Positions 18,280 through 28,361 of a DNA stretch of 28,361 bases are shown one piece after another. The translations under genes were made by a program, and so were the position numbers. The stretch comes from Chromera velia (taxonomy: Eukaryota > Sar > Chromeraceae), in the NCBI GenBank assembly GCA_018398765.1, contig JAHBMJ010001446.1:1-28361 (forward strand). Direction: 5' to 3'. The notes under the pieces are model-generated. The model ran no database searches, was not told where the DNA came from, and saw only the letters and a list, made by a program, of their open reading frames with translations. Each line of letters opens with the position of its first letter. The stretch's first letter is position 1.

Positions 18280-20870
18280 TGCTCACTTACTCACTCACCA
18301 ACATACAGTAACTTAGTCACTAACTCACTGAGTCATTTTTACTTTCCTCACTAATTCACTCACTCACTGTCTCACTTGCTCACTCACTTACTCCCTCATT
18401 TTCCCTGTCTCTCTTCGATCACTCACCCACATGCCCAACGTTAACGGCTTCCATTAACACTCTCATATCCACACGCCCGAATGGCTTTTGTTCACATACT
18501 TGCTCTCTCTGTCTCTCTTCGTTTATTTCTATTTACCCACAGGCCCTAGCGGCTTAAAGTTCTGTTTACACACTGAGTCTCATTCTTTCTTAGTAACAGG
18601 CTGTCTCTATTCATTCAGGAACCCACATGCCCATGCAAATATCTTTTGCTGACATGCTTGTCTGAGTCCTTGTCCCTCTTTATTCACCTACACGCCCAAC
18701 CGGCTCCTTTTCACCTAGCCTGTTCACACCGGTTCACACACTCGCTTTCCCTATCTGTGTTCATGCACCCACACCGTCATGTCGCTCCAAACGGCTTCTG
18801 TTTACACACTCGCTCTCCATGTTTCTCTTCATTATTCTTCATTGATTCACTGCCTGAGGCCCAAGCAGCTTCTGTTCATACACTCGCTCTCCTTGTATCT
18901 CCTTGTCTCTCTTCATTCACCCACATGCCCAAACGGCTTCTGTTCACACACTCACTCTCCCTGTCCGTCTTAATTCATCAGCAGGCCCAAGTGGCTTCTG
19001 TTCACGCACTTAATATCTCTTCATTCATCCACAGGCCTAGCCATAGGCCCGAACGGCTTTTATTCAATGACATACAATTGATTTCTTTTCATTCATCCAC
19101 GGGCCCAAACGGCTCCAGGGACCTGTTCTTAGCTTCTGTTCACATACTCGTTCTCCTTGTCTCTCTTTCTTCGCCCGCACACCCAACCGGCTTCTGTTCA
19201 CACACTCGCTCTCCTTATATCTCCTTGTCTCTCTTCATTCACCCACATGCCCAAACGGCTTCTGTTCATACACTCACTCTCCCTGTCTCTCTTAATTCAT
19301 CAGCAGGCCCAAGTGGCTTCTGTTCACGCACTTGATATCTCTTCATTCATCCACAGGCCTAGCCATAGGCCCAAGCGGCTTTTATTCAATGACATACAAT
19401 TGATTTCTCTTCATTCATCCACGGGCCCAAACGGCTCCAGGGACCTGTTCCTAGCTTCTGTTCATATACTCGTTCTCCTTGTCTCTCTTTCTTTGCCCGC
19501 ACACCCAACCGGCTTCTGTTCACACACTCGTTCTCCTTGTATCTCTTTGTCTCTCTTCATTCACCGACACGCCCAAACGGCTTCTGTTCACACACTTACT
19601 CTCCCTGTCTCTCTTAATTCATCAGTAGGCCCAAGTGGCTTCTGTTCACGCACTTGATATCTCTTCATTCATCCACAGGCCTAGCCATAGGCCCGAACAG
19701 CTTTTATTCAATGACACACAATTGATCCCTCTTCATTCATCCACGGGCCCAAACGGCTCCTGTTCCTAACTTTTGTTCACAGACTCGTTCTCTTTGTCTC
19801 TCTTTCTTCGCCCGCATACCCAACCAGCTTCTGTTCACATATTCGCTCTCCTTATATCTCCTTGTCTCTCTTCATTCACCCACACATCTAAACAGCTTCT
19901 GTTCACACACTCACTCTCCCTTTCTCTCTTAATTCATCAGCAGGCCCAAGTGGCTTCTGTTCACGCACTTGATATCTCTTCATTCATCCACAGGCCTAGC
20001 CATAGGCCCGAGCGGCTTTTATTCAATGACACACAATTGATCCCTCTTCATTCATCTACGGGCCTAAACGCTAACCCAAACGGCTCCTGTTCCTAGTTTC
20101 TGTTCACACACTCGTTCTCCTTGTCTCTCTTTCTTCGCCTGCATGCCCAAACGGCTTCAAAATCTATTTACACACTCGCTCTCCTTGTATCTCCTTGTCT
20201 CTCTTCATTTACCTACATGCCTAAGCAGCTTCTGTTCACACACTCGCTCTCCTTGTATCTCCTTGTTTCCCTTCATTCATCCACACACCCAAGCGGCTTC
20301 TGTTCACATACTCGCTCTCCTTGTATCTCCTTGTCTCCCTTCATTCACCCACACGCCGAAACGGCTTCTGTTTACACACTCGTTCTCCCTATTTTTCTTC
20401 ACTTATCCATAGGCCCAAGCGGCTTCTGTATGTTTCTGTTCACACACTTGATCTCTCTTCATTCATCCACAGGCCCAACCAGCGGCCCAAGCGACTTTTC
20501 TTCAATAACACACAATTGATCTTTCTTCATTCATCCACGAGCCCAAGCGGCTTCTATTCACACACTCGTTCTCCTTATCTCGCCCGCACGCCCAAACGGC
20601 TTCTGTTCACAAACTCATACATACTCATAAATATGCTCGCTCTCTCCGTCTCTCTTCATTCATCCACCTGCAGGCCTAAGCGGATTCTGTTACTGAACAC
20701 ACTTCCTTTCTATACCCCTCTTTCTCCATGCACCCGCATGCCCAAACATTCACCCACACACCCAAACGGCTTCTGTTCATACACTTGCTTACTTAGCTTT
20801 ATCCACAGGCCCAAACGGCTTCTGTTCACATCTCTTCCTCTTGAACTCACCAAGCGCTGGACCAATACGC
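18280..20870. repeat. Satellite array, about 60-bp subunits in a 315-322-bp higher-order repeat
   Basis: Subunits read roughly cccaaacggcttctgttcac followed by acactcgctctccttgtctctcttcattcaccc. The marker ggcctagccatagg recurs at 19033, 19355, 19677 and 19992, giving periods of 322, 322 and 315 bp. The array decays on both sides: simple ctcactcact repeats lie at 18280-18380 and irregular subunits from 20100 to 20870. Plus-strand open frames of 130-229 codons with 20-residue repeats follow from the 60-bp subunit and are not taken as genes. Confidence 0.9.
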
Positions 20871-23428
20871 GGTGAGCCTCTCTACAACATTTCAAAGCGA
20901 ATACTACAGCATCCACAGTGACACACACTATATATAGATAGTATTTTGCGTCCCAAATCCTCAAGTGGAGGTAGAAGGAAGTCGAAAAACCAGGTGCTGA
21001 AAAACTGTGAGAAGTTTGGCCCTGTTAAGTCCGATATCTCAGTGTCCCGCCGCCGCCTGACTGACCGATTGACCAAAGCACGGGAGAACGCATGCATGCA
21101 GAGCGAAATCAGAAGAATCAAGCCAGCTGCATTATCTTCCCAACCGGATAAGTCTCGAATGCAGATCGATCAAAGTGCATGCATGCATTTGAATCCGACA
21201 GGAAAAGTCTGATCAATCAAAATATAGAAGTACAAAGTGAGACAGAACAGACAGAATCTCCAAAGTAGGAATAATCAACTCCTATATAAAGCTGACTCCA
21301 TCGTACAATCTCTTGTCTCTAGCCTAGAACTGAGTAGAAACCACGAAACTTTTTGGTGGTGCTCTTCCAGGTGCGGGCTCGAACCGTCAACATGATCTTC
21401 AGTGTAGACGGATCGCTCAGAGAGTTGAGTAGAGTTAGTAAAGCAGATCATGTTGCGAAGTCCATATGCTTTCGAATAGAAATACCTCGAGACTCAGGTC
21501 GGCTTTGAACAGCACAAAGGAATGCAGCAACGAAGATTTGGAAACGGGAGTCTCAGACCAGCGCACAACTTGTTTGCAGCAGGCAGGGCGACAAATGTTT
21601 TTTGAGGCAGGTGTCGGGTCGTGTTTAATCCTTTGTAGTCTGTCGACAGGCCGGGGAAGGTTGTTCACATCCGCTTTCGGGGAGAAAGAGTAGAGATCTT
21701 TGACCTATACATGGGCTGCTTTAAACAGATATGGGACTGGCTTGAATGGGTGTTGGCGGTAGGACAGCCAGAGACCGTATTGGCAGAACCTGCAGACTTC
21801 GAGGCACTGAGTCTGTGGGGCACCAAGCAAGCTCCGCCTGTTCAAGTTCAGATTTCACCATGGAACAGAGTGGAGTCTAAAGTAGAACTTAGTAGAATTC
21901 AAAGTAACTTTTAAATTTACTATATTTCAGCTTTATTATAAAGTAAAACTAGGTTGTTTAAAGCAATCTAGAGCCTTTTAAAGCATTTAGAATCGTTACT
22001 CCTGTGCAAATCTGCTCAAATGTGCTTAAAAGACTGGTTGATTAGCTAGAGTGCATAGTAGGAAAAATTGTGATCACCGCGGCACGTAGAAGTTAGTGAA
22101 TATTACCTGCAAAGAAATACACAGGCACAACACTAATGGATATGCTCAAAAGCAACGTTTAGCGCCGCCAATCAACTACAAAGAATTGCTTTTTCTGCAA
22201 GGGAAACAGTGCAGGAAGGAGGGCTTCACAGCTAGGCTGGTCAGACCAGATAGGAGGCGGTCAGCAGGGGTTGGACAAGATTCTGAAGAACAGAGCACAG
22301 AGACAACATAATTCTTTTCATAAAGAAGTCACACTATACAGTGCAAAAGCTTGCAAATCGTTCTGCGTGTGTTAATGAGAAACTATGAAAAAGAAGGACA
22401 GGTCCGTAGGTAGATCCAGATATTTAGACGGAGACCAGTACGGAGTGCTACAAATGAGAAAGGATGAGCGAGTAAGGAGCACTTACGTTGGGATAGTATG
22501 GACCACTTTGAAAGACTGACACACACGGAGCAAGTGGAAAACATTCAAATATATGAAAGCTGAGCGATTGGTCTGGGTGAAAAAATGTCTGGCACGACTG
22601 AGAGCTGTGCAAAGCTTCAAAAGAGGCGGTCAAAAAATGGAGGCTCCAGCAGACTCTCCATCAACCCTCTCTCAGTGACCTCCCTTGTGCGTTTCTGTCA
22701 AGCTCCTAGCAGAACAAAGAAGCTGGATGCTAAGTAAATCATCATGCAAAGCGAGAGAGCGAGCCGCGCTTCCTTAACTGACCTGCAGGTGTCCCCAAGT
22801 CTCCGTCCACCAACACCTGCAAACATGGAGGGACGGGCGTTCACGCTTTGTGCAGTCAAGAAAGCACTTCTGTCTAGCTTATTCTGCGTGCATAAGGTTC
22901 CAAGGAAAAGACCAAGAGCCTAAGAAGCAGCGGGTCCGGACAGGCTGACAACTGACTGTAGTAACAATGGGAACCTTTGTACTAGAAAGTGACTTTTAAT
23001 TGTAATTTTTTTTTTTGTTTTTTCTTTGACTTTAAATAACTGTAAATGAAATTCAAAGCATTTTATTGGGTTTGCTACAAAGAAAACAAATCAAAGTGGA
23101 ATAAACTGTCCTAGTTAAACTTAGTTTATATATATATCACTAGATATATCATATATACATCACTATGACTATATCTATATTTTTTTAAAAAAAAATCAGC
23201 TTCCGCATTAAATTCTCGTACCATGAATTTATCAGTGTTTCAAACAATCGAATTGAAGCTAATCATAAATTATTCAAAAAGAAAAATAGATTTGTATTAT
23301 ATGTGCTATTCACCAATCAATCACCTAGCTCTACAATACATTAATTTATTGTTCTGAGTTTAAGTTTTTTTTTGTACAAACATTTTGAAACATCGCTCTG
23401 AGACACTGGACTCAAACTATTCGAAGAA
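20871..23428. other. Intergenic with a few weak ORFs
   Basis: No gene is supported. The best short frames are plus 20946-21212 (basic, with an RRRLTDRLTKARE-like stretch, starting from TTG), plus 21711-21914 (ATG start, 67 residues, Trp-rich start) and plus 22096-22311 (GTG start). None has a recognised domain. A TATA-like tatataaag sits at about 21282. Bases 22980-23400 are AT-rich with a tatatata run near 23130. This flank lies downstream of the large minus-strand gene. Confidence 0.4.
20946..21212 (+). CDS. Weak ORF, small basic protein or exon
   Basis: This is an open frame of 88 codons with no ATG near its start. It has a basic composition and one well-behaved helical stretch (RRRLTDRLTKARE). 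It could be an exon of an unrecognised gene or relic of a transposon. A gcatgcatgc-like palindrome lies inside it at about 21090 and again at 21180, which argues against strong coding constraint. Confidence 0.2.
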   Translation: MRPKSSSGGRRKSKNQVLKNCEKFGPVKSDISVSRRRLTDRLTKARENACMQSEIRRIKPAALSSQPDKSRMQIDQSACMHLNPTGKV

Positions 23429-26400
23429 TCAGATCATGAAATACACTCGAAACATGTCGCGGTCCTCGCCAGACATCTAAACAGAAAAGGCTTCAACAAG
23501 CTTCCAGTTAAAACCTTCGAGTTCCTGGACGAGAGCACGGTCTGCTGTGAGGATGCACACATTCTCTCTTTTTTTTTTTTCATCTAAGATTGTGGCAAGA
23601 GCGGAGATTTCTTCTGATTTCTTCCCAGACACAGATACAAAATGAAAGAATAAGATCATTCTCTCTGCAAAATTGTCTTGTTGAGAAAGTGAAAAACAGC
23701 TTTTCTTGAAAATCACGGGCAACGTGAAATCGCCTTGTACTATTTCGATGCCTGCAGGCAGAAAACGACCTTCTTCTTTTAGTTTTTTTGAACACTTTGA
23801 TACAAAGAGAGATGAAAGAAGATATTTCGATATGTCACCCTCAATACCGATACACCGCTTGACAAAAACGCCGGTCTTCTGTATTGCAACAGTCAAAATT
23901 AGCAGAGAGCGGCTCACGCTGCAACCCAAATCGCAAACAGTCATACGAAAACCATTGCGGTTTCCACCATCTACCAGATACTGTGCGACAGTGTCTGCAC
24001 AGAGAAACAAATCAGAAACAGAAAGGGTACCACCTAGGGTACCGCTCACAGAGAATGAAGACGGGCCGTCTGCCAGATCAAACGGGTCTTCTCCAGCCAT
24101 TCTATCTATGAGGTAAGCTAGTCAATTAGGGCCCCCCTCCCCCTCCCCCACCCTTCTTTTTCTTCCCTGCCCCCCCCGCGTTGTCTGCCTCCTTCTCTTT
24201 TCTGCTTTTCTGTTTTTTGTTATCCTCCCCCTCCTCCTTCCTCTTCTTCTTCTTCTCTTTCTCTTCTTCTTCCTTCGCAAGCTGTCGGAGAGAATCGACC
24301 TCCAGCAAGGTTTGATTCTTTCCCAGCATCCCCTCACGTCTGTTGTCTGTCTTGTCCCTATTCCCCCTCAGATGGGGCAGGCGGTCCTCCCCTTCACCCG
24401 ACCGAACGCCAGTCTGCGGCTTTACTGCTCTCACTTGTGCAGCTGCTCCCCTTCTTGACTTCTTTTTCGCTGTCTGTTGGGCATCATCATCCTCTTCCGA
24501 CTCTGTTTTCTTTGTTTGTGTGCCCTTCTTTCCCTTCTTCTTTTTCTTTTTTTTTTCATCCTCTGAGTCACTGGAATCTTCATCCTCAGAACTCCCCTCC
24601 CCGCTCTCAGACGAACCGTCTTCGTCTGAGTCCGCGTCTGCGCCTTCCTCGGACTCTTCCCCGAACAGTTCATCAGGATTCAATTCTTCCACTGTCGCCT
24701 CTTCTTCCCGATTCCAACGGGGTCGTCTACTAGGCTGAGCAGCCATGGTCTGGGACTCGTCCTTCTCTGTCTGTTGCTTCCTTCCCTTTGGACGAGCAGG
24801 ATAGATCGGCTCAGGTGGTCGCATCTCCTTCACCCTGTCTGCCTAGGCTTTGGGGAAATGTTTCTCCCCCAACAGGATAATCTTTTTGACTCCTGCCAGA
24901 AACTTCTCCTCTACTGCCATCTGGGCCTCTCTCTCTTTATCGTGTCTGAGGTCAAAGCTCTGAATTCAGAGCACATGGGCTGCAAAAAAGAAAGAAGAAA
25001 ATAAATTGATTGGTACATCTATCGATCAATTGATCGTTGCCAAACCCGCACACTAAAGCATTAAGCTTTCTTGTGGTGGTTCAAAAAAGAAAGAACAATC
25101 AAAACTGAACAGAGCTGCAAGTTGAATCGCACGTATCGAATCGGAGAGAGAAAAACGACTCACGTGCGCCGTTCAAAATCCAGACCAGAGGTGCCTCTGA
25201 AGTGTTGGAGATCACCATAGCATAGTCAGTCTTCTCAAACTCGATCGCCACATCAGTTACCTGCATGACCCCCCTGACCGACTGCACACAAACAAGCAAC
25301 AACAGTCAAACGTTAAAGTCTGTACGTGCAAACTAAAGAGAGAGAGAGAGGGGGTGGGGGGGGGTCCGGGAGGGAGAGAGAGAGAGAGATGAAGCCTTCT
25401 TAAAGTTTTACACTGTGTAAGTGAAGGGCAATTAACAAAAAAAATAATGAGAGAGATCTTTCTTGTCCACCTTCTGTATTGCAGACATGTTTCGTTCGTT
25501 GAAGAAAACTCTCTTCTTGCAACCGTCTTTCAGCACAGTCACCGCCCCTTCCGCTTCTTTCACAAGGCAGATCCCGTCTGGTCTGACAATCTGCTGCCTT
25601 TCGGGGGCTTTCTGGTGTGTGCACACACAGAACATAACCGTCTCACGAGTAATTCCGGAGCCAACGTCAAAAGGCAGCTCGACGAACTGCATGGACTCGA
25701 ACCCGATATCATCCCTCATCTGGTCAGCGAACTTCGGCCAGGAGTGAGGATCCCGCTGCATAGTAATCCCCTGCAGCTCTGAAATAAGGGAGGTCGCTGA
25801 CCCGCACATTCCTTAGAGCTTTTGAAACAGCTCATCGACATTGTTCTGCATTCAAAAAACAAAGAAGAAACGAAGAATGTTTTGAACAGGGAACACCATA
25901 CATACACATACACATATACATACACACACACATACACACACACACACACATACACACACACATACATACATACACACATATATATACACACACACACACA
26001 TACACCGGGGTCCCATAGAGAGAGAGAGAGAGAAAGAGAGAGAGACTGAACAAAAAGCCCGCAACCAACCCCCCCCCGCCCCTTCATTAAAATACCTGGT
26101 TGAACGGTTCAACAGAGTCCAAGTGCGCGCATGAAAAGTATTCCATCTATAGCCCCTTCATGCCTGACAATGGCGAGACGATATGAACAACCTTCGGTCC
26201 ATTTCCATGCGTATTCATGGCCTTTCCAGCCACGTTAGCCGTCTTCCAGATCTGGGCCTGTTGTGCATTATTCTTCCCACCGTTCGCCGCTACAGCAATC
26301 ACCCCCCCCCCGAAAAACTCGAAAGCGTTCCAGTCATGTGTGATCCCTACGGGCTCGATCCTCTGATCATACAAAGCGTCTTTTCTCTCCCCTGCACTTG

Positions 26401-28102
26401 CTTGGGCCGGGGCCGCCGAGCCCATATTTTCACCTGCAAGAACACAAATTTGAAAGAAAAAAAAGAAAACGTTGTCACCGAGCGATTTAGTTTGACTCAA
26501 TTTGAGGACGGAAGACAGAATAGGAAAGTGGATTTGCGCTTGTAAGCAAAAGATCTGAGATTCACTACGTCACTAAGGACTCAGATGGACTCTAAGTCAG
26601 TATCATACAGACCGACCTTGAATGAATTCGCTCACAGCAGACTCCACAGCTTTGAGGTGAGCAGACGCCACTTGATCGTAGGATGCCTGCCACTTCTGGA
26701 GCTCGCTCAGCTGAGGGCCTTTATCAGGGGTTGAGCTCTCTCCCTCTCCCTCTCCATTGCCCCCACGAGGGGCATCTACGTCGATCGGGTCTGGGGCTCC
26801 CTCCTGCAGAACTGACTGTGCTTGGGCTTCTTGTATTTCTCGCGCGACTCTCGCGTCTTCATCCTTGTCTGCCTGCTCCTTTCGCTGACGCTCAATCTCC
26901 GCCTGTCGACCTCTCTCCTTCCTGATTGAAGCCAGAGTCTGTGCAAAGTGCCCCTCTTTCTGAAGGCAGGCTTACAACTCAGCTTTCCAGTCTGTCTGAG
27001 AAGTGATTGCACTTGACACCGCCTTTTTCATGATCTCACTGACATTGCAAGCAAATAGACAGGTCGCAAAAATAAGTCAGAGAAAAAAGGCAGCTTTAGT
27101 TCCCCAGAGATAACAATGAGAGAAAAAACAGAGGTAAAAACAGAGAGAAAAGAATGGAAGCATTCCAAACAGAAAAGAATGAAGACCGATATCTATTCTT
27201 GACATTCCTTGCGGTCCTCTTGCTGTGACCTACTGACGCCCACTGACTCACCGCTTGTCGTGCTCTCCTTTGTTGAAGAGCGCGAGTTCTTTGTCAACAA
27301 GCCTAGCCTCAGGTTCAATGGCGTAGTTGAGACCCACAATCTGCAAGAAGGCCCCTCTTACATGGAACACGAACAGCTTGGCGGCAAGCATACCCTTTGT
27401 GGGAGGGACAGCCTTTCGCGCCTGCATGGCTCGATGGATTTCATCTGCGAACAAACCCAACACCGCCCCTTGCTCTTCAGGGGTGATGTTTTCCCCTACC
27501 TTCCACTCGTCTGTCACAGTCCGAGGGGTCTTCTTCCGGACGAGGTGGATGAAGTCCATCGCACTGCTGTTCAACATGGACTCTACAATGAGCGGAAAAC
27601 CCCTGTTGTGCGACAGTCGAAGCTTTCTGTCTGTCTCATCCCCCCCCCGCTCCAACACTACTTTCCAGTAGGCCCTGTCACCCAGCTCAAGGGAAGCCTG
27701 AGAAAACTTCTGTCTCAGACTGAGATAGTTGGAAGCAGTTGTTACGTACGCCTGTCCCTGTGACTCAAAGTCTTTTTTGGCAGCCAGACAGAGGACCTGC
27801 CCGACTCCTTTTGCTTGAACGTCCAACGGGAGACAATCCTGCAGTGAAAAAAATAGCGGGAATTATTGAACGAACAGAAATCAAGAGAATCTGATGTTCG
27901 GCAGTGATTGTTGACAGATGAGATCAGACAAAACACCACAAGAAAGCGACTGGCTGAAGCAGAAGAGTGGAGACACAGTTACTATCAGTTCATCTGGTAT
28001 GAATGCATACTAACTCACCGCTCCCTCCCCGATCTTCTGATCTCTGATCCGCTCGAATACCTCAATCTGCTTGATGATAAAGCCTGCGCACTCCAACTCT
28101 GC
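23429..28102 (-). CDS. Large multi-exon gene ending in a DOT1-like methyltransferase domain, with in-frame stop codons
   Basis: The 5' end is outside the window. Exons are 28102-28019, 27838-27252, 27038-26617, 26433-26096, 25845-25471, 25281-25164, 24979-24152 and 24105-23429. All seven junctions agree in phase and most have GTGAGT-like donors and poly-pyrimidine CAG acceptors, giving 1142 codons before TGA 23429-23431. The joined frame contains TAA 26972, TAG 26147, TAA 25813, TGA 24966, TAG 24843 and TAG 23477 (lowest base of each) inside sequence that reads as protein on both sides. Codons 1-700 have no domain I can name and include a Glu/Arg/Gln coiled-coil-like segment. Codons about 715-915 are acidic Ser/Glu/Asp then Lys-rich. 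Codons about 930-1142 look like a class I SAM methyltransferase resembling DOT1: VCDLGCSVSRS (motif I), CIGIEGD, IEIVQGDF. Motif I has lost two of its usual glycines, so activity is doubtful. It may be a pseudogene or use recoded stops. Confidence 0.6.
24106..24151 (-). other. Proposed 46-bp intron
   Basis: The donor is GTGGGG after aagaagg, then a G-rich run, a ctaattgac branch-like site and a ctcatag acceptor. Joining keeps phase between the Lys-rich exon and the methyltransferase exon. It is far shorter than the other six introns of this gene (180-250 bp), so the border is less certain. Confidence 0.4.
25339..25391. repeat. GA microsatellite with G-rich core
   Basis: Two (ga)n tracts flank a G-rich run (ggggtggggggggg) inside the intron between the exons at 25471 and 25281 of the large minus-strand gene. 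Confidence 0.85.
25898..26045. repeat. CACATA/CA microsatellite followed by GA tract
   Basis: About 105 bp of alternating ca and cata units (25898-26004) is followed by (ga)n at 26016-26045. It lies in the 250-bp intron between the exons ending at 26096 and starting at 25845. Alternating purine-pyrimidine DNA of this kind can adopt Z-form. Confidence 0.85.
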
Positions 28103-28361
28103 CTGGGTTTTGCCCGTTGCAATGATCGGAAAAGAAGAGGAGAGGCAGAGAAACGGAGACAAAATATTCAGGAAAGAGGAAGCAAATGAGACAAATCTGT
28201 TGTCAGCATGAAAACGGCAGGGAAAGTGACAAAAAACGTAAAAAACAAACAATATCAAACAATGCTGAGAGAGATTGAAACTGCACTGTGCCACTGAGTA
28301 CCCCAGAAAGCGTTTTTTTGAACCTTTCGGTACCCCTCACAAAGGGTCTCCCCCCCCCCCC
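28103..28361. other. Upstream intron of the large minus-strand gene, poly-C window edge
   Basis: A minus-strand acceptor ends at 28103 (gggcaaaacccag). No further coding exon is evident up to the window edge. The window ends in a run of C. Confidence 0.45.

Noticed and set aside
18646..20875. Several plus-strand open frames of 64-229 codons with 20-residue repeats
   Set aside because: They follow the 60-bp satellite subunit. Similar peptides appear in different frames because the 322-bp unit is not a multiple of three, and no start context or domain is seen.
21365..21400. Minus-strand GGTTCGAGCC, a tRNA B-box-like element
   Set aside because: No matching T-stem, A box or cloverleaf can be folded around it, so neither a tRNA nor a SINE is supported.
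22770..22830. Short minus-strand exon-like segment between two tgcag strings (reads VLVDGDLGTPAG)
   Set aside because: It is only about 34 bp, in a local near-repeat of cacctgca, with no partner exons nearby.
1..28361. CRISPR arrays, rRNA genes, prophage or bacterial operons
   Set aside because: No spaced identical repeats of CRISPR type and no rRNA-like blocks were seen. Gene structure is clearly eukaryotic.

Overview
The window looks like intron-rich nuclear DNA of a unicellular eukaryote, probably a protist or alga. Genes are split by introns with GT...AG ends, often GTGAGT or GTAAGT donors and pyrimidine-tract-CAG acceptors. There are no operons or ribosome binding sites, and microsatellites, satellite DNA and transposons fill much of the space between genes. 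The lineage cannot be fixed from the sequence. A chromerid-like alveolate or another alga would fit, but that is a guess.

Layout. Bases 1-700 are GC-rich, low-complexity sequence with only doubtful coding potential. Bases 760-1580 hold clustered CAGA microsatellites. A METTL9-type histidine methyltransferase lies on the minus strand at 2046-2903. Bases 3100-7500 are non-genic. They contain a palindrome-dense tandem repeat (3319-3490), a hAT-like DNA transposon with 14-bp terminal inverted repeats, a perfect 10-bp target duplication and a BED zinc finger ORF (4512-5745), and a pyrimidine-rich minisatellite (5770-6620). A six-exon plus-strand gene (7728-10847) encodes a mostly disordered protein of about 800 residues. 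A minus-strand gene (12306-14359) encodes a two-helix membrane protein. A non-autonomous LTR retrotransposon carrying only a Gag-like ORF occupies 15451-18031. A 2.6-kb satellite with a 315-322-bp higher-order period follows (18280-20870). The right end is a large minus-strand gene (23429-28102, 5' end outside the window) with at least eight exons. It ends in a methyltransferase-like domain resembling DOT1.

The most interesting observation concerns stop codons. In the large minus-strand gene all exon junctions keep phase and I see no frameshift. Even so, the joined frame contains five TAA/TAG codons and one TGA, each inside sequence that reads as normal protein on both sides, before a TGA that fits as the true end. 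The Gag-like ORF contains seven in-frame TAG codons and no TAA or TGA before its terminal TGA. The flanking sequence fits glutamine at the TAA/TAG sites. The other three gene models contain none, so this is either partial or gene-specific reassignment or readthrough, or decay by point mutation without indels.

Apart from being neighbours, the genes show no sign of acting in a common pathway. Two of them encode methyltransferase folds: METTL9-like and DOT1-like.
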